Assembly: GCA_937916005.1 (NCBI GenBank)
Contig: CALGIA010000462.1
Location: 1-6,749, forward strand
Reading direction: 5' to 3'
Length of the DNA stretch: 6,749 nucleotides
DNA from: an uncultured Rhodospirillaceae bacterium
GTDB lineage: Bacteria; Pseudomonadota; Alphaproteobacteria; MPNO01
How positions within the stretch are numbered: the first letter of the stretch is position 1; the number at the start of each line of letters is the position of its first letter. Both the position numbers and the translations under genes were made by a program. This document shows, piece by piece, positions 6,708-6,749 of the stretch. Under the pieces are notes generated by a model that saw only the letters and a list, made by a program, of their open reading frames with translations, was not told the origin of the DNA and did not search any database.

Positions 6708-6749
6708 ACGTCTATCAATGTCGCCCCGTTAACACTCGAGAGTCGGTGG

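Noticed and set aside
6659..6748. Open frame on the - strand running from the window edge to a TAA, about 29 codons.
   Set aside because: Short, with no recognisable family features, and no ribosome-binding site or start visible; stop-free stretches of this size are common in GC-rich DNA.
1..6749. Search for CRISPR arrays, insertion-sequence ends, tRNA or rRNA genes, and a defence or other new multi-gene system.
   Set aside because: No regularly spaced repeats, transposase-like frames, terminal inverted repeats or tRNA folds were seen. The genes are standard housekeeping genes in a common alphaproteobacterial order.

Overview
The window reads as chromosomal DNA from a GC-rich alphaproteobacterium, probably Rhodospirillales-like. 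I base this on protein style and gene order, not on a database search. The order is DsbA-family oxidoreductase, smc, then an Fo-only ATP synthase operon atpI-atpB-atpE-atpF'-atpF. Separate b and b' stalk subunits, an Fo operon with no F1 genes, and an a subunit with the His/Glu pair typical of alphaproteobacteria and mitochondria all fit this placement. Every gene is on the + strand.

Layout: 1-387 is the 3' part of a DsbA/thioredoxin-like protein, cut by the window edge. 421-3882 is a complete SMC chromosome-partitioning ATPase starting at TTG. 3883-4034 is a short regulatory gap with an AT-rich stretch, a perfect 12-bp palindrome, a near-consensus sigma-70 promoter and a leader able to form a hairpin. 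4035-6537 holds atpI, atpB, atpE, atpF' and atpF. 6564-6594 is a strong intrinsic terminator that closes the Fo operon. 6595-6749 has no gene I can support, but contains two overlapping, mutually exclusive hairpins.

Function: the five atp genes encode the membrane sector (a, c-ring, b and b') and the accessory protein AtpI, which helps c-ring assembly. F1 (alpha, beta, gamma, delta, epsilon) must be encoded elsewhere, as is usual in this class. SMC would work with ScpA and ScpB, which are not present here.

The coding content is conventional housekeeping and I see no new multi-gene system. The points worth a second look are non-coding: the smc-atpI gap (palindrome matching the core of the alphaproteobacterial Zur box as I recall it, the promoter, the leader hairpin and a four-codon upstream ORF), a hairpin just after atpE, and the alternative hairpins past the operon terminator.
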